Assembly: GCA_014885115.2 (NCBI GenBank)
Contig: WKLE02003739.1
Coordinates: 1-26,323 of the forward strand
Source of the DNA: Asterionellopsis glacialis
Lineage: Eukaryota > Bacillariophyta > Plagiogrammaphyceae > Rhaphoneidales > Asterionellopsidaceae
Direction of reading: 5' to 3'
DNA: 26,323 nucleotides
The position numbers and the translations under genes were made by a program. The notes below the pieces were generated by a model that worked only from the letters and a program-made list of their open reading frames with translations, did not search any database and was not told where the DNA came from. This document shows, piece after piece, positions 1 through 10,010 of this stretch (the first letter of the stretch is position 1; every line of letters begins with the position of its first letter).

Positions 1-464
1 AGAAATAGCTTACCTTCACAGGAAACTGTCTACTTCAAAGTTTGGGACATTTATACTCAGGTATTACATGCTCATGTTTTGTTTTTGGTAATATCTTCAA
101 AGTTTTCCTTCTGTTTGTGGTATAAAACCATTTTTCATCAAGGAATGCCACTGGTGCTGTCTTGTCTTTTAAATTGTTAAATGGAAGGATAGATTTCTGT
201 TCCCATTATTAATAAGTAGTTCAGTTTGTGCGAGGCAGAAGACAAATCCTCAGAAAATGGCCTGTGACCATGCTTCACGTGACCGCATGCCATTTTCTGA
301 GATTTCGCCCTCTGCCACCCACAACTGAACATTCAGAAGTTAACTATACACAGACCCAACTCGTTTAACAGGAGATGATTATTTTTCTCTGACCAGTTAG
401 CAAGTCATAAAGCATTTGATGCATACCTAGATTAGCAATGATAAAGGTATAATCTATGAGTTAG
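1..464. other. No gene seen; edge region with a palindrome
   Basis: No open frame or recognisable domain is visible on either strand. It lies directly downstream (in element orientation) of the copia gag-protease remnant, where the integrase and reverse transcriptase should follow. I cannot read integrase motifs here, so the element is truncated or replaced. The one clear structure is the imperfect palindrome at 219-330, listed separately. Confidence 0.6.
219..330. repeat. Long imperfect palindrome (foldback or MITE-like)
   Basis: The left arm (219-261) and right arm (289-330) are near-complementary over about 42 bases. The innermost 12 bases, 250-261 (tcagaaaatggc) and 289-300 (gccattttctga), pair perfectly. 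The outer parts pair with a few mismatches and single-base gaps; for example, the gttcag at the outer left is matched by ctgaac at 325-330. The loop holds the 8-base palindrome tcacgtga at 275-282. The arms would form one large hairpin. No transposase or target-site duplication was identified. Confidence 0.7.
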
Positions 465-2076
465 TTAGTACATTCCATCACTCTTGCAATTGCACCTAAT
501 ACTAACATCTTGCTTGTTCTTGATCTCTAAGTGATCTGCCTTGAAGTTTATATCTAACCCATTATCAATTAACAGGGATATAGAGCATATGTTCTTCTTG
601 AATCCTGGTATGTACTGAACTTGCTTAAATGCAAAATCTTTTCCAAACTCAGTCTTCATGTACATTTCACTCTCATTTTCTACTAACTTTGTGTTACTAG
701 TACCAACTTTCACCACAACTGAACCAGGTTTCATATTTGTCATACCTGTTTTGCTGTTAGTGATATGGCAGCTTGCTCCAGAGTCCATAAGTATCTCAGT
801 AAAATCCTCTCCAGTGGTTACCGAGTAACATTCTTTCTTGGTGACAGGCATTTTTGCAAATTCTCAAATTTCATGCCATTCAGCTTCAGGTTTTGGTGCT
901 TTGATCATGTGGATTTTACCACTATCCCATGTATTGGGATCCTCAGGACAATCATTGGCATCTGGGGCAAGTATCCAGGTATCTTTCTCAACTTCCTCAG
1001 GTTCGTAAAACGAAGATCCAATGAGATCTGGTAGGTCTTCAGGCGTGTCATCCAAATTCATCCATTTATACTCTTCTTGTTAGAACCCTGTTGAAACTTC
1101 TTCACAGAACTCAAAATGGTCAATGGCACTCACAAACATACCATTGGTATGGGTGTTGGTGTTGGTGCTGCCTTTTGTCTTGTCAGCGCCTCCTCCAGCA
1201 GCCCAGCAGTTCCGCTTCATGTGGCCCATTTTTCTGCAGTTGTGACACTTCACATTCTTCATGTTCTTGTTGCTATTACCACCACCATTGTTTCCTTGGT
1301 TGTTGTTGCTGTTCCCACTGGGACAGTTGGCAGCTTTGTGCCCATACGCATTGATTTTTTGTCATCTGCCCTTGAATTGCTTTGTATAGAAGGCTTGGCC
1401 TGACTGATTCTTGCCAGTACCATCGGCTCCTTTTTCTTCTTCATAGTGTGCCCTGATTAACTCCTTAAAATCATCAACATTGTAGGTTGCGTACTTCTTC
1501 TTATGTACCACCTTAAATACTTTAAACCTTGGGTCTCCAGCCTGTTAAATAGGTGTATACATACTTGGAAATCCTTTTTCACCTACGCCCCATCGATTCC
1601 ATGCAGGTGCTCTGGGATTCTGTCCAATTCGTTAAACCACTCATCAATGTCTTTGTAGGTCTTCTCCTTTAGGGTAACCTTAACCCAATTTTCTTCCATA
1701 ATAACAAGATCAGCTTCCTCAGTTGGCTCACATTTACTAGTAAAGAGCTTCTTCCAGGTCAAGTATGCATCTCCTTTAGGAAAAGTTGAACTTGTGGCAT
1801 TCGATACCATGCCAAACGGTGTGCCCTTGAGAGACAAGGCCAAATGCTCATAGGCCTTCCTGTTTAGTTCCTGAAGTCTTGATTTTTCCTAATCATCACT
1901 TGACTGATCTACCTTTGTTGCAAGGTCATCATTGAGAGCTTTGGTAAACTTGTATTTTCCGATGAGTTTTCTTGTTCCAAACTTGCCACTCATCTCTGTT
2001 CCCATCGAACAAGCGAGAACAACCTTATTGAGCTGCCAAAGCTTCCTGCTGTATCAGAACTTTCTTCACTAGCCAT
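465..2076 (-). mobile_element. Ty1/copia retrotransposon remnant: decayed gag and protease
   Basis: On the minus strand, gag can be followed from an ATG at 2076 or, after a frame change, at 2005. It is a typical copia gag with the motif WFNELDRIP near 1640. A CCHC zinc knuckle (CHNCRKMGHMKRNC) lies near 1210-1250. A degraded first knuckle (GHKAANC) lies near 1330. The retropepsin site ILMDSGASCHIT is near 760-800, in the 851-465 segment. The frame is interrupted by TAG at 1889-1891, TAG at 1583-1585, TGA at 1362-1364, TAA at 1080-1082 and TGA at 864-866. There is at least one net frameshift between about 1585 and 1500, and probably another near 2010-2060. Integrase, reverse transcriptase, RNase H and LTRs are not visible. 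The element is dead. Family assignment rests on the zinc knuckle, the DSGA protease and their order. Confidence 0.88.
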
Positions 2077-2307
2077 CTGGGCTTAACGGCTTGATTGCAA
2101 GCACGTTTTAAAACGTGTTGAAATCTCCCGGCGCATCAGGTTCTTAGCCTTTTCAAAAAGCACTAGGGTTACGACTCCGCCATAAACCTTTTTCCTTATT
2201 TTAGATTGTGAGAACTAAAACTAAATCTCCAAACCAATTCAACAATCACCCGAACATGGATCGATCCCACCATCAATCCCATTTTCTCATTCCACGATCC
2301 TAACTGA

Positions 2308-3611
2308 TCTTGTCATTGTCGATTCCTTAATCATTGTGGTCTTGGCACGAACCCTTCCATCTGTTCCAAGACCGACTTCTGTCCTCTTGTGCGATCCACG
2401 ATTGCTGGCACTCTCAAGATGGATATCCTTACCAACAATAATCTCTTGCTTGGGAGCGATATCACGATCTTCAACAAAGAGAACACTGATCTCAAATCTG
2501 TTGAGACACTTTTGAGCTTGTCAGAACAACATTTTCAGTGGTCACAATTTTGAGAGAACACAGCAATACTGGCAATACTGGTAATACATTCTTCTACATG
2601 TTTGAACCAAAGCATTATTTGATTTTTGAGTACGTTCAAGAATCAAGTTTTACTATGATTGCTAGTCCTTTGAGAGTTTTCCTCGCTGCAATATCCGCTG
2701 GGCATTTTTCTACCAATCCGAAAGTAGTTCGTGCTATTGGTTGCAAGTCTAAGCTCGTTCGTACCGTGAGTGGTCCGTCACCAACATGTGATGGATTTGA
2801 AATCGATCCGATCGGTCATTATTGGCCTATTGGTGATTCTTCGTCTAATGATTGCCATGGATGGAAAGCAAACTCCTCCAACAATTGAGAAATCCATTTG
2901 AACAATGCCAACAATATCAAATGTTCATCTGATGGTAAAGCCATCACATACAAGCACTTTCCCGGCAATTTCAATTGCGAGGGAACAGGATCCTCCAAAT
3001 CATTTGTATTCAGAGAGTGTCACCAAGGCATACCTCCTATGATTTACGATATGGATATAGATTTTTTCTGTTGTTCCAACCCTGATAGTGAGGAATGTTT
3101 AAACTATATGTTTGGAATCCCTTCAGTCAAAACGCCAGGTATTTCGAGAAGGAATTATATTTAAATAGAGAATCATGTGATGACTACGAATACACCGATG
3201 CCAATCCCACCGATGGACCATTTTCGTTTTCTAAATATGCTTCACCTACATTCACCAGAGATGTATGTGAGCAAGACACAAGACCTACTGATGGGACCAA
3301 TGCAGTTGAAATCACTTTCTAAGAAGGCTACTCCTATGCTCAGTTTGGGTCTAGTTGTTCGCGAGAAGAGAGTATTTACCAATAAGTGGGTAGTGGACAT
3401 TCCTACAGGATTGTTTGCAAAGATAACAGATATCGGTGGTTGTGCTGGCTATGCAACTAATGATGACGATTCGGGTGCTAGCAGTTCTGCATTACAGCAA
3501 CGTACCATATCCTTTATTGGTATTGCTTTTGCTACACTATCAATTTTTTTATCTAGGTCAGATCAGATTGGGTATGTTATTCATGTTACACAAGAACATG
3601 AGCGAACTTAG
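2308..3611 (+). pseudogene. Decayed gene for an unknown Cys-containing secreted or membrane protein
   Basis: Protein-like sequence runs through several plus-strand frames. Segment 2308-2532 has spaced cysteines (CGLGTNPSICSKTDFC) and ends at TGA. From 2538 another frame stays open to TGA at 2886-2888, then continues to TAA at 3162-3164, with more cysteines. At 3095-3322 a different frame carries the more natural continuation (DDYEYTDANPTDGPFSFSKY). After about 3330 the previous frame resumes and ends with a hydrophobic segment (ISFIGIAFATLSIFL) near 3510-3555, then stops at 3611. The Cys pattern and terminal hydrophobic stretch suggest an extracellular protein with a C-terminal membrane anchor. 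I do not recognise the family. Introns could explain some frame changes, but the in-frame stops at 2886 and 3162 favour decay. Confidence 0.5.
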
Positions 3612-3770
3612 TCTTTTAATAGCGTTATGCACAAAATTTATCACACTAAACTTTTTGTGTTAGGATAGTTTCATCTAGGGTTTCTCTTGTAAATAAAAGT
3701 CTGGACCAAAAAATGATTCATACATAATATACGTGGTTTATATTTATATTTTTTCTTTAGTTCCAAAGAT

Positions 3771-5340
3771 TTAAGCATTTTCCCGCAAGACTTGAACGAC
3801 ACTCTTGAAGGCGAACCATTCAGGGATGTCTTCTCCTCCTCTCAACATTTGACGGAATTTAGTTCCAGAAAGTTTCTTCTCGTGTAATCCACGTTCCTTG
3901 GCTTCGTCGGCAGTGACGTATCCTTCTTCTTCGGTGTAAACCAAGTTAAGAGAAGGAACAGGTGTAACTCCAAGACGATCTTTTTGTGCAGTAGCCATTT
4001 CTTGTGCTTCGTAGGCACCGTAAAAGTCCTCGCCAGTGACACTAGACTTGGATCCAGCCATATCACGTCCAATAATGAAGTGAGTGCATCCGAAGTTCTT
4101 ACGGATCATCATGTGTTGGATGGCCTCACGGGGTCCAGCCATGTGCATTGAGTAAGGAAGGTATTCCCAACGGGTACGATCGTTGTGGGTTTCTTCCTTA
4201 AGCACTTCGTAAGTCTTGTAACGGACGACTCCAGGGATATCATCAGCTTGGGTAGGTCCACATGTGGGGTGGACCAAAACAACACCGTCCTCACCAACAA
4301 GAGGATCATCAAGAGCACGAGTGAAAAGTTCGTAGTGAGCACGGTGAACGGGGTTACGGCATTGGAAGGCAACAACATCCTTATCATCGGGGAGTGTTTC
4401 ACGGACTTCAGCAGGTGTCTTGCAGGGGAAGTCACGGATGGGGAGGTTAAGACCAGTGATCTTACCGCCCATGTAGTACTTGCCACGTTCGGTGGCAACC
4501 ATAAGAGCACCAGGATGTTCGATTTCGGATGTTCCGTAACATTTGAGGCATTCCAAAGGCTTGTTGGGGGTGAACTTATCAGTGAATTCAACAGTAGCAA
4601 TGGGGCGGTCACCATCCTTAAGAAGGACAGTGTCTCCAGGGCTAAGGTCTTCACTATCGGTATCGAAGACAACAGGAAGACCAAAGATAAGTCCATCGGG
4701 CAATTCCATGTTTTCAACAACAGAGCTGTAGGTGGCTTCATCCATGAATCCGGTAAGGGGGGAGAATCCACCATTCATGATGAGTTCGACATCACAAAGT
4801 TGACGAGGAGTAAGTTGAAGTTCAGATGTGCACTTGGCAATTGCAGCCTCCTTTTCTTCGTCAGTCTTGAGCATAAGATCAACGAGGGTACCACCATGAG
4901 GAGCTTGCTTGGCAGCCTCAAGAGCACTATTATTAGTAATAAAGTTGTTTTGTTGGTACGATTCGTTTCGAATTTGGTAAAAGAACAAATGCCAAAAAAA
5001 AGTTAGAGAACAATTCCACATCCTTTAAAAAAATCACGACCGCCATTACTGCAAGAGGAAATTCATTTATTCAGACAGATCATTCCCGAGCACAAATACG
5101 CCCTACACCAATAAACAGAGATCTGACTCAACCAATTAGCAAAGCCGACAGATACGCAGAGTCCAGTACGTTGTATCTTGCAATATTATTGTCAAACAAA
5201 ACTCACAAGTTGGATTGACGGAAGGCAGGAACGGTGGAAACCTTAGGTCCAGCAAAGGCAACCGATCGGGTGTTGGTAACACCGCTGGTAGAGAAGGCAG
5301 TTGCCGAAGCAACGAGAAGAGCAGCAGCAGCAAACTTCAT
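3771..5340 (-). CDS. ATP sulfurylase (sulfate adenylyltransferase), plastid-targeted, two exons
   Basis: The enzyme makes adenosine 5'-phosphosulfate from ATP and sulfate (EC 2.7.7.4), the first step of sulfate assimilation. Exon 1 is 5340-5207 and exon 2 is 4926-3771. The intron (4927-5206, 280 bases) starts GTGAG and ends AATAG, the first AG after a CTAAC branch-like site and a T-run. The spliced length is 1290 bases, giving 429 residues. Exon 1 encodes a hydrophobic signal, the motif ATAF and then a basic Ser/Thr-rich stretch: the bipartite presequence of diatom plastid proteins. The body shows GGFSPLTGFM in the N-terminal PUA-like domain. The nucleotide-binding motif QCRNPVHRAH is at residues 233-242 and GRDMAG begins at 331. 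LSGTKFRQML is near the C-terminus. There is no fused APS-kinase domain. Family assignment is firm; plastid location is inferred from the presequence. Confidence 0.95.
4927..5206 (-). other. Intron separating presequence from ATP sulfurylase body
   Basis: The donor is GTGAG at 5206-5202 and the acceptor AG is at 4928-4927. A CTAAC element followed by eight T lies near 4995-5010. Splicing here joins exon 1 in phase 2 with exon 2, keeps the frame, and removes a minus-strand stretch (about 5021-4929) that reads open but encodes an unlikely sequence with an extra upstream Met. Confidence 0.8.
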
Positions 5341-6307
5341 TTTGATTAATATACTATTCCCGAGGATATAGAAATAATAATGGAAAAGCAACGGTGGGCG
5401 AAACTAGAAAAGATGCTACAGACGAACGAAGGAACGCAATCAAATCAAACGAAAAACGTGTTGAGAGATGAGAGGAGATGCGTGGCGCATCTCTCCCTCC
5501 CCCTTCACACAGACACGACCATACAGCGACGCTAGAAATGGAGAGGGAAACACACAACGAAAAGACACATCTGGTCACTTTCTCTACCGAAAGTACATAC
5601 CAGAGTACGTTGTCTGCAGATTTTCGCTTGTCTGACGTTTACTTTCTATTCGATTTGACATGTTCTCGTAGGCGTTCAGTACATTTTGTACGCCGATCCC
5701 TTTTTTTGGAATTTCAATGACATCTCTGGACTGACGTAAAGAAACCGTTAAAAAATAGGATTCATAAAATCTTGTGGCTAGGAAGAAACTGTCGAGATTC
5801 CCTTTGTTTGCACGTATTGTTCCTTCGTATACCCTCTGTACGCATAATATCTCATGAACATCAAGTATACTAAGAGATTCAGTATCGTATTCTGTCATTC
5901 GACCGTTGTCCACTTTCGGGTACGGACGTACAAGAGAGTGGTACGAGCGCGTGGCTTAGCTGGACAAGTGCGAAGAAATTTCTGAGACCACGCGCTTCGC
6001 GTGGGCAGTGGGCAACGAACCCGGAAAAAATGGGAAAGAGAGCGCCAGCGAGAGAGGAAAAGCTCGAACTCTAACGCATGAGTGAGTGCCGCATTTCTCG
6101 CTCTGCTCTTGTTCGTAACGCTCCGCAAACCAGCGAACGTGCGAAAACCAACAAGCGAAAGACTCTCTCTAACAAACAATAAAACTGCCCAGTTTTGTCC
6201 TTTAGTGACTCGCCTGCAGTGATATTGCCATCCCTGCTAGGATCTACCAGTCTCATAACACCGCTTCAAGCACTACTCTCTCTCTCGTTATCCTTTTTGT
6301 TTTCAAG
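5341..6307. other. Divergent intergenic region (promoters for ATP sulfurylase and small protein)
   Basis: The two flanking genes are transcribed away from each other, so this 967-base stretch must hold both promoters. I see no convincing gene. Visible structure is a perfect 7-base hairpin ccacgcg-ctt-cgcgtgg at 5988-6004, and a CT-rich run (ctctctctctcg) about 20 bases before the ATG at 6308. No TATA box or known operator could be assigned. Confidence 0.55.
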
Positions 6308-6532
6308 ATGAGTTCTTCTGCTATTCTATCAGTTGTGGGTCGCTTACCAGTACCTATATTTGGCACAGTGAATGTCTTGACATCGTACGGTAAAAATTCT
6401 GCACGTGCACTTCCAGGATTTGCAGGATGGGCTTTCCCTGCTATTGTTGGTGGCGGATGGTTTATTTGGCCAGCTGTGACGGATGACTTTAAAGTTAGTA
6501 TTGGTCTGATGAAAGATCCCGAAGCTCAGTAG
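6308..6532 (+). CDS. Small hydrophobic protein, 74 aa, unknown (possibly mitochondrial)
   Basis: The ATG sits in a good eukaryotic context (caagATG, A at -3) after a CT-rich leader. The protein has a short N-terminus with two positive charges. A glycine- and aromatic-rich hydrophobic segment at about residues 38-58 (GFAGWAFPAIVGGGWFIWPA) looks like a single membrane span. A hydrophilic tail containing FKVSIGLMKDPEA follows. The size, the single span and the pattern of a Pro followed by an FKxS motif loosely recall small accessory subunits of respiratory complex I such as NDUFA3/B9. That resemblance is a weak guess from memory, not an identification. There are no introns. It could also be a chance ORF, but the start context and membrane span argue for a gene. 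Confidence 0.55.
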   Translation: MSSSAILSVVGRLPVPIFGTVNVLTSYGKNSARALPGFAGWAFPAIVGGGWFIWPAVTDDFKVSIGLMKDPEAQ

Positions 6533-7313
6533 GTAGATAATTTTAAATGGAGCAATTTATCGCGCTGGGAAAAAGAAGGAGATGATATAAAATATATTGG
6601 ATGATATGACGTGGGGATATGTGTAAAGCTGCAAAAGGTGTCAATACTAGAACTAGGTTTTGATAGTTCATTCCAACTACAGAAAAACACGAAACATAAC
6701 AAAAGCACTTTAGAGAAAATATATAAATTAGCTGTTGTGGAGTAGTTAAGAAATTGCTTTCAATTTTTCCATGTCTAGAGGGGAAAAATGTGATCGTGAA
6801 GCTTGAATTGTTCACTTTCAGATCTGAAATTGTATGGAGAGGGGAAAAAAGATTAAGATATCATCATTAGATCGTTAATTCGAATATTTCGCTTCAGGTA
6901 TCAACATTTCATATCAAGTTTCGTATGATTTCAGCAATGTGTTTGATGTTTGTATATTTGAATCCTAAATTGGATAGAGAAATCAAACAAGCCTGTTTTT
7001 CATTCCAAAATATCAGATGTATGTTGGGATTCTACACAAATAATAATTCAGTACGAGTACAACGTAGAATTTTCAACAAGGACTTGGAAGATGTAATCCT
7101 TCTGAATTGGACTTAAAAAATTAAATAGATCGACTCATCATGATCTAGCGAAATTGAATGCCAAAGTAAATTCTCCAAACCATACTGGACAATCTTTGAC
7201 AAAAGTTGAAAAGAATGTTTGTTGGAGAAGGGTACGAAAGTAAGATTCACCTTGTCCAATGAATTTCAAAAGGGTCAAATAATACCAACTTTATATTACA
7301 GAATTCCTTTTAT
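6533..7313. other. Intergenic, no gene supported
   Basis: This 780-base AT-rich gap separates the small protein from the 3' end of the transporter gene on the opposite strand. A 63-codon frame at 6925-7116 shows no domain, signal or start context of note and is not annotated. The stretch presumably holds the 3' UTRs of two convergent genes. Confidence 0.5.
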
Positions 7314-8086
7314 CTACAATGCTTGTTTCATGAGAAATGTGGATAGGATAGCTGTAATCAATACTCCCCACCCAACAAACCAAAATGCTGGTGCAATCCC
7401 TCCTACACGGGATATTAAGATACCTCCTAAAAAGGATCCCATAGTATGACCAAGTCCTCTATAGATAGATTCCATCAATGTCAACATTGTCGACGTACTA
7501 CCGGCAGGACTAATTTGTTCCACATGAATAAGTACAGTACTCCAAAAGATTGCAAACGTTGCACCACGTACACATTCTGCCAGTAACATGCAAATCCACA
7601 TCATGATGGGTGATGATGGTAGTGATGTAGAGGATGAGGATTCCATTGTTGTTGTTGTTGTTGCTGTTTCTGTTGTTGTATTTGGATAATCTAATTGCGT
7701 AAATAGAAAGAATACCATGGTCATGGCATATAAACTTCCCACCATGATATTGTATGGTCCAAATCGTCGTACCAATGGTCCTGAAAAGTAATACATTGTT
7801 ATACCACCGATAGATAAAAATGTACGGCATAATGTTAAATCTAATCCTGATGATTCACGTTGATCGTATGCAGCACGTTGTCGTACTAATACGTAATTGA
7901 ATGTACCGACCAATCCAAAGGAAAATCCTAATACAAATATTTGAAGTACCGAAAATATCATTCGAATGTCGGTCATAATTAATCGTAATGCCATACATAT
8001 TGGTATTTGGTTGTAATTCGTTTTGTGATTTTCGACATGGTTGTTCTTGTTGTTGCTGTTGTTTTTATTTTGGTGGTTGATACTAT

Positions 8087-8117
<31 letters not shown>

Positions 8118-9429
8118 TGTTGGAAAGGTTATTTCATTTGATTTGGATGTAAGCATGATACCATCCTTTGATTCGGACCCATCACTATCATAATTGGTGT
8201 CCATGTCAGTATCAGTGTCGGTGCCAGTATCAGTATTGGTATTATGCTTTGGTTGAAAGGATACCATACAACCAATAGTAGCCATAGATAGGAGAGCATG
8301 GATCCAAAAAGCAAACTAGAGGGAAGACGATTAAGGAGGGAAAAAAAATGTATTGATGAAAGAGAAAGAATGTTGAGAAACATAGTGAGCTTCCAACACC
8401 AAACATATCTCAGAAACACTTTACATATAAACTAAAGAAGTAAAACTCCTTCTGTCTTATACACCCCCTCCCAACACAAAAAAAACAAAGTACGGTAGTA
8501 TTCTCTCTCTCTCCCCCCACGTACCTCAAATCCAATTTGATAAATATAAATACCCATGAGTGATGATGTGATCCAATTTCCTAATTTTCCCCATAAACGA
8601 AATTTACCAAAGTTTGATTTTGTGGGTACAATTTGCAATATAGAGTTATCTAATAATGTTTGTACAGGTGCATGAAAGGTTGACCATGCAATTGTAATGA
8701 ATATCAACAATACTAGTAATGCATGATTATTTCCAGAAACATATAACAAACACATTCGGAATACAACACTTGATGCAAATGTTAACTATGTAAGTAGCAA
8801 GTAGGTAGGTAGGAGTTGTTGTCATGGCATGATGTAAATGCATGTGGAGAGAAAAAGTTCCGCAAAGAATGAATCAGATAGAAGTTCAGATGCAAAAAAA
8901 GAGATTAGCGTGTGCAGACGCACAACAGAGTATACAACTCAACCTACGTAGCATAATGCAAACGTACCAATAAAACCTTGTTTAATTGATTGGATATATC
9001 TGCAATGAAACCCCAAAATGGTGCAGCAAAGATTGTAACAATTGTTCGTATAGAAGCTAACAAACCAATCATTTCACTGTCGTATCCTAATGCTTCATGA
9101 TAATAGACAGATAAATATGGCATGATACATGCTGTAGAAGCATTATATAAAAAATATGATAATGCCAATGTCCATGGTATAGAACTATTATAATTTGGAC
9201 AAGTTGTTACAGTTGTTGACAAGGTTGTTGTACTACAATCATCAATAGTATAAGGATTGACAAATCTTTCTTTCTCACTATTTGTGAATTCTTGATTACT
9301 TAATGATGGCGAGGTGGAGGAAGAAGAGGAGAACGATTGGCGACGAGTAGCTGTATCTTCATTATGATTCGTTTTTCCCTCCTCCGCCTTGCATACCATT
9401 TCAAATTCCATTGTAGTTTTCATAATCAC
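7314..9429 (-). CDS. Major facilitator superfamily transporter, MFSD6/LacY-like, three exons
   Basis: Exons are 9429-8968, 8785-8525 and 8315-7314, all phase 0 (462, 261 and 1002 bases; 574 residues). Both donors are GTACGT. The acceptors are TACATAG and CCCTCTAG. Residues 1-80 are a Ser/Thr-rich soluble tail. The first spans begin near 84. PYLSVYYHEALGYDSEMIGL followed by FAAPFWGFIADISNQ matches the MFS_1_like pattern (span 1, then the loop 2-3 motif). Exon 2 carries further spans and GKFRLWGKLGNW. Exon 3 ends with paired spans rich in small residues (GSFLGGILISRVGG). Residues about 262-347, in the central cytoplasmic loop, are low complexity: a Thr-Asp run and ten Asn. A secondary transporter is clear; the substrate is unknown. 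The start could also be at Met3, Met7 or Met11. Confidence 0.88.
8091..8118. repeat. (TTG)n trinucleotide tract encoding poly-Asn
   Basis: A run of about nine TTG/GTT units on the plus strand encodes ten consecutive Asn in exon 3 of the transporter. It falls in a hydrophilic loop, so length changes would keep the frame and probably be tolerated. Confidence 0.8.
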
Positions 9430-10010
9430 AGATTAAAGAAGACTTTTGTGGGAAACAGCTGGTTTATATGATGTGTACTGTAGTTTTGATCAAATATGTG
9501 TCAAACATATATTATGAAACTGACATGAACCTGTGCACACAAGTCCAGCAGGCGAGATGGAGGGAAAGAGCTGAGCGAGACGCTGTCTGTCAAGGAACAA
9601 ATCCAACAAATCCAGAGCGGAGCAGAAAGCAGACATTTTCTCTGCTCTGAGAGAGAGATGCATTATTTTTTTATCTTTCTGGCAATTTGGCATTATGATT
9701 ACTGAGTTTCTACGCAATGACCGTGTATGTACAATGTGTGTCTACATTACGTCAGCACTCATCTGAGTAATGTACCCGTATCGATTTAACACTCAGCGTA
9801 GACTTGTCAAGAAAATGTACCAGAAAACTCTCACATTTTTAATTGCAACGTCAAGACACGAATGGTTATGATAATAGTTGTTTCAACATTCTTTACAAAG
9901 AACTAACACTACCTAAACCATTTTCATTACCACAACTGGGTGCAACACCTACTACTATGATTTTTTTTCTTTTTAAATTGTCCTCTTCTGTCAGGTCAAT
10001 TATCATTGCA
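9430..10010. other. Intergenic, upstream of the transporter
   Basis: This holds the promoter side of the minus-strand transporter gene. Short frames on both strands here lack motifs and are not annotated. No repeat or RNA gene was recognised. Confidence 0.5.

Noticed and set aside
3655..3715. LTR-like string with tgttaggatag and aataaaag
   Set aside because: No second copy was found near the copia remnant and no TG...CA boundaries could be set.
4185..5006. 273-codon plus-strand open frame
   Set aside because: It is antisense to the ATP sulfurylase coding sequence and has no domain; it is a shadow of the real gene.
4929..5021. Extra N-terminal codons of ATP sulfurylase from an ATG at 5021
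   Set aside because: They fall in the intron. The spliced form joins the presequence in frame at 4926, and the extra residues do not look like the family.
5988..6004. Perfect 7-base hairpin as a terminator
   Set aside because: This is eukaryotic DNA between divergent promoters, and no T-run follows; a bacterial-type terminator is not expected.
6925..7116. 63-codon plus-strand frame
   Set aside because: Short, no motif, in an AT-rich gap; no support as a gene.
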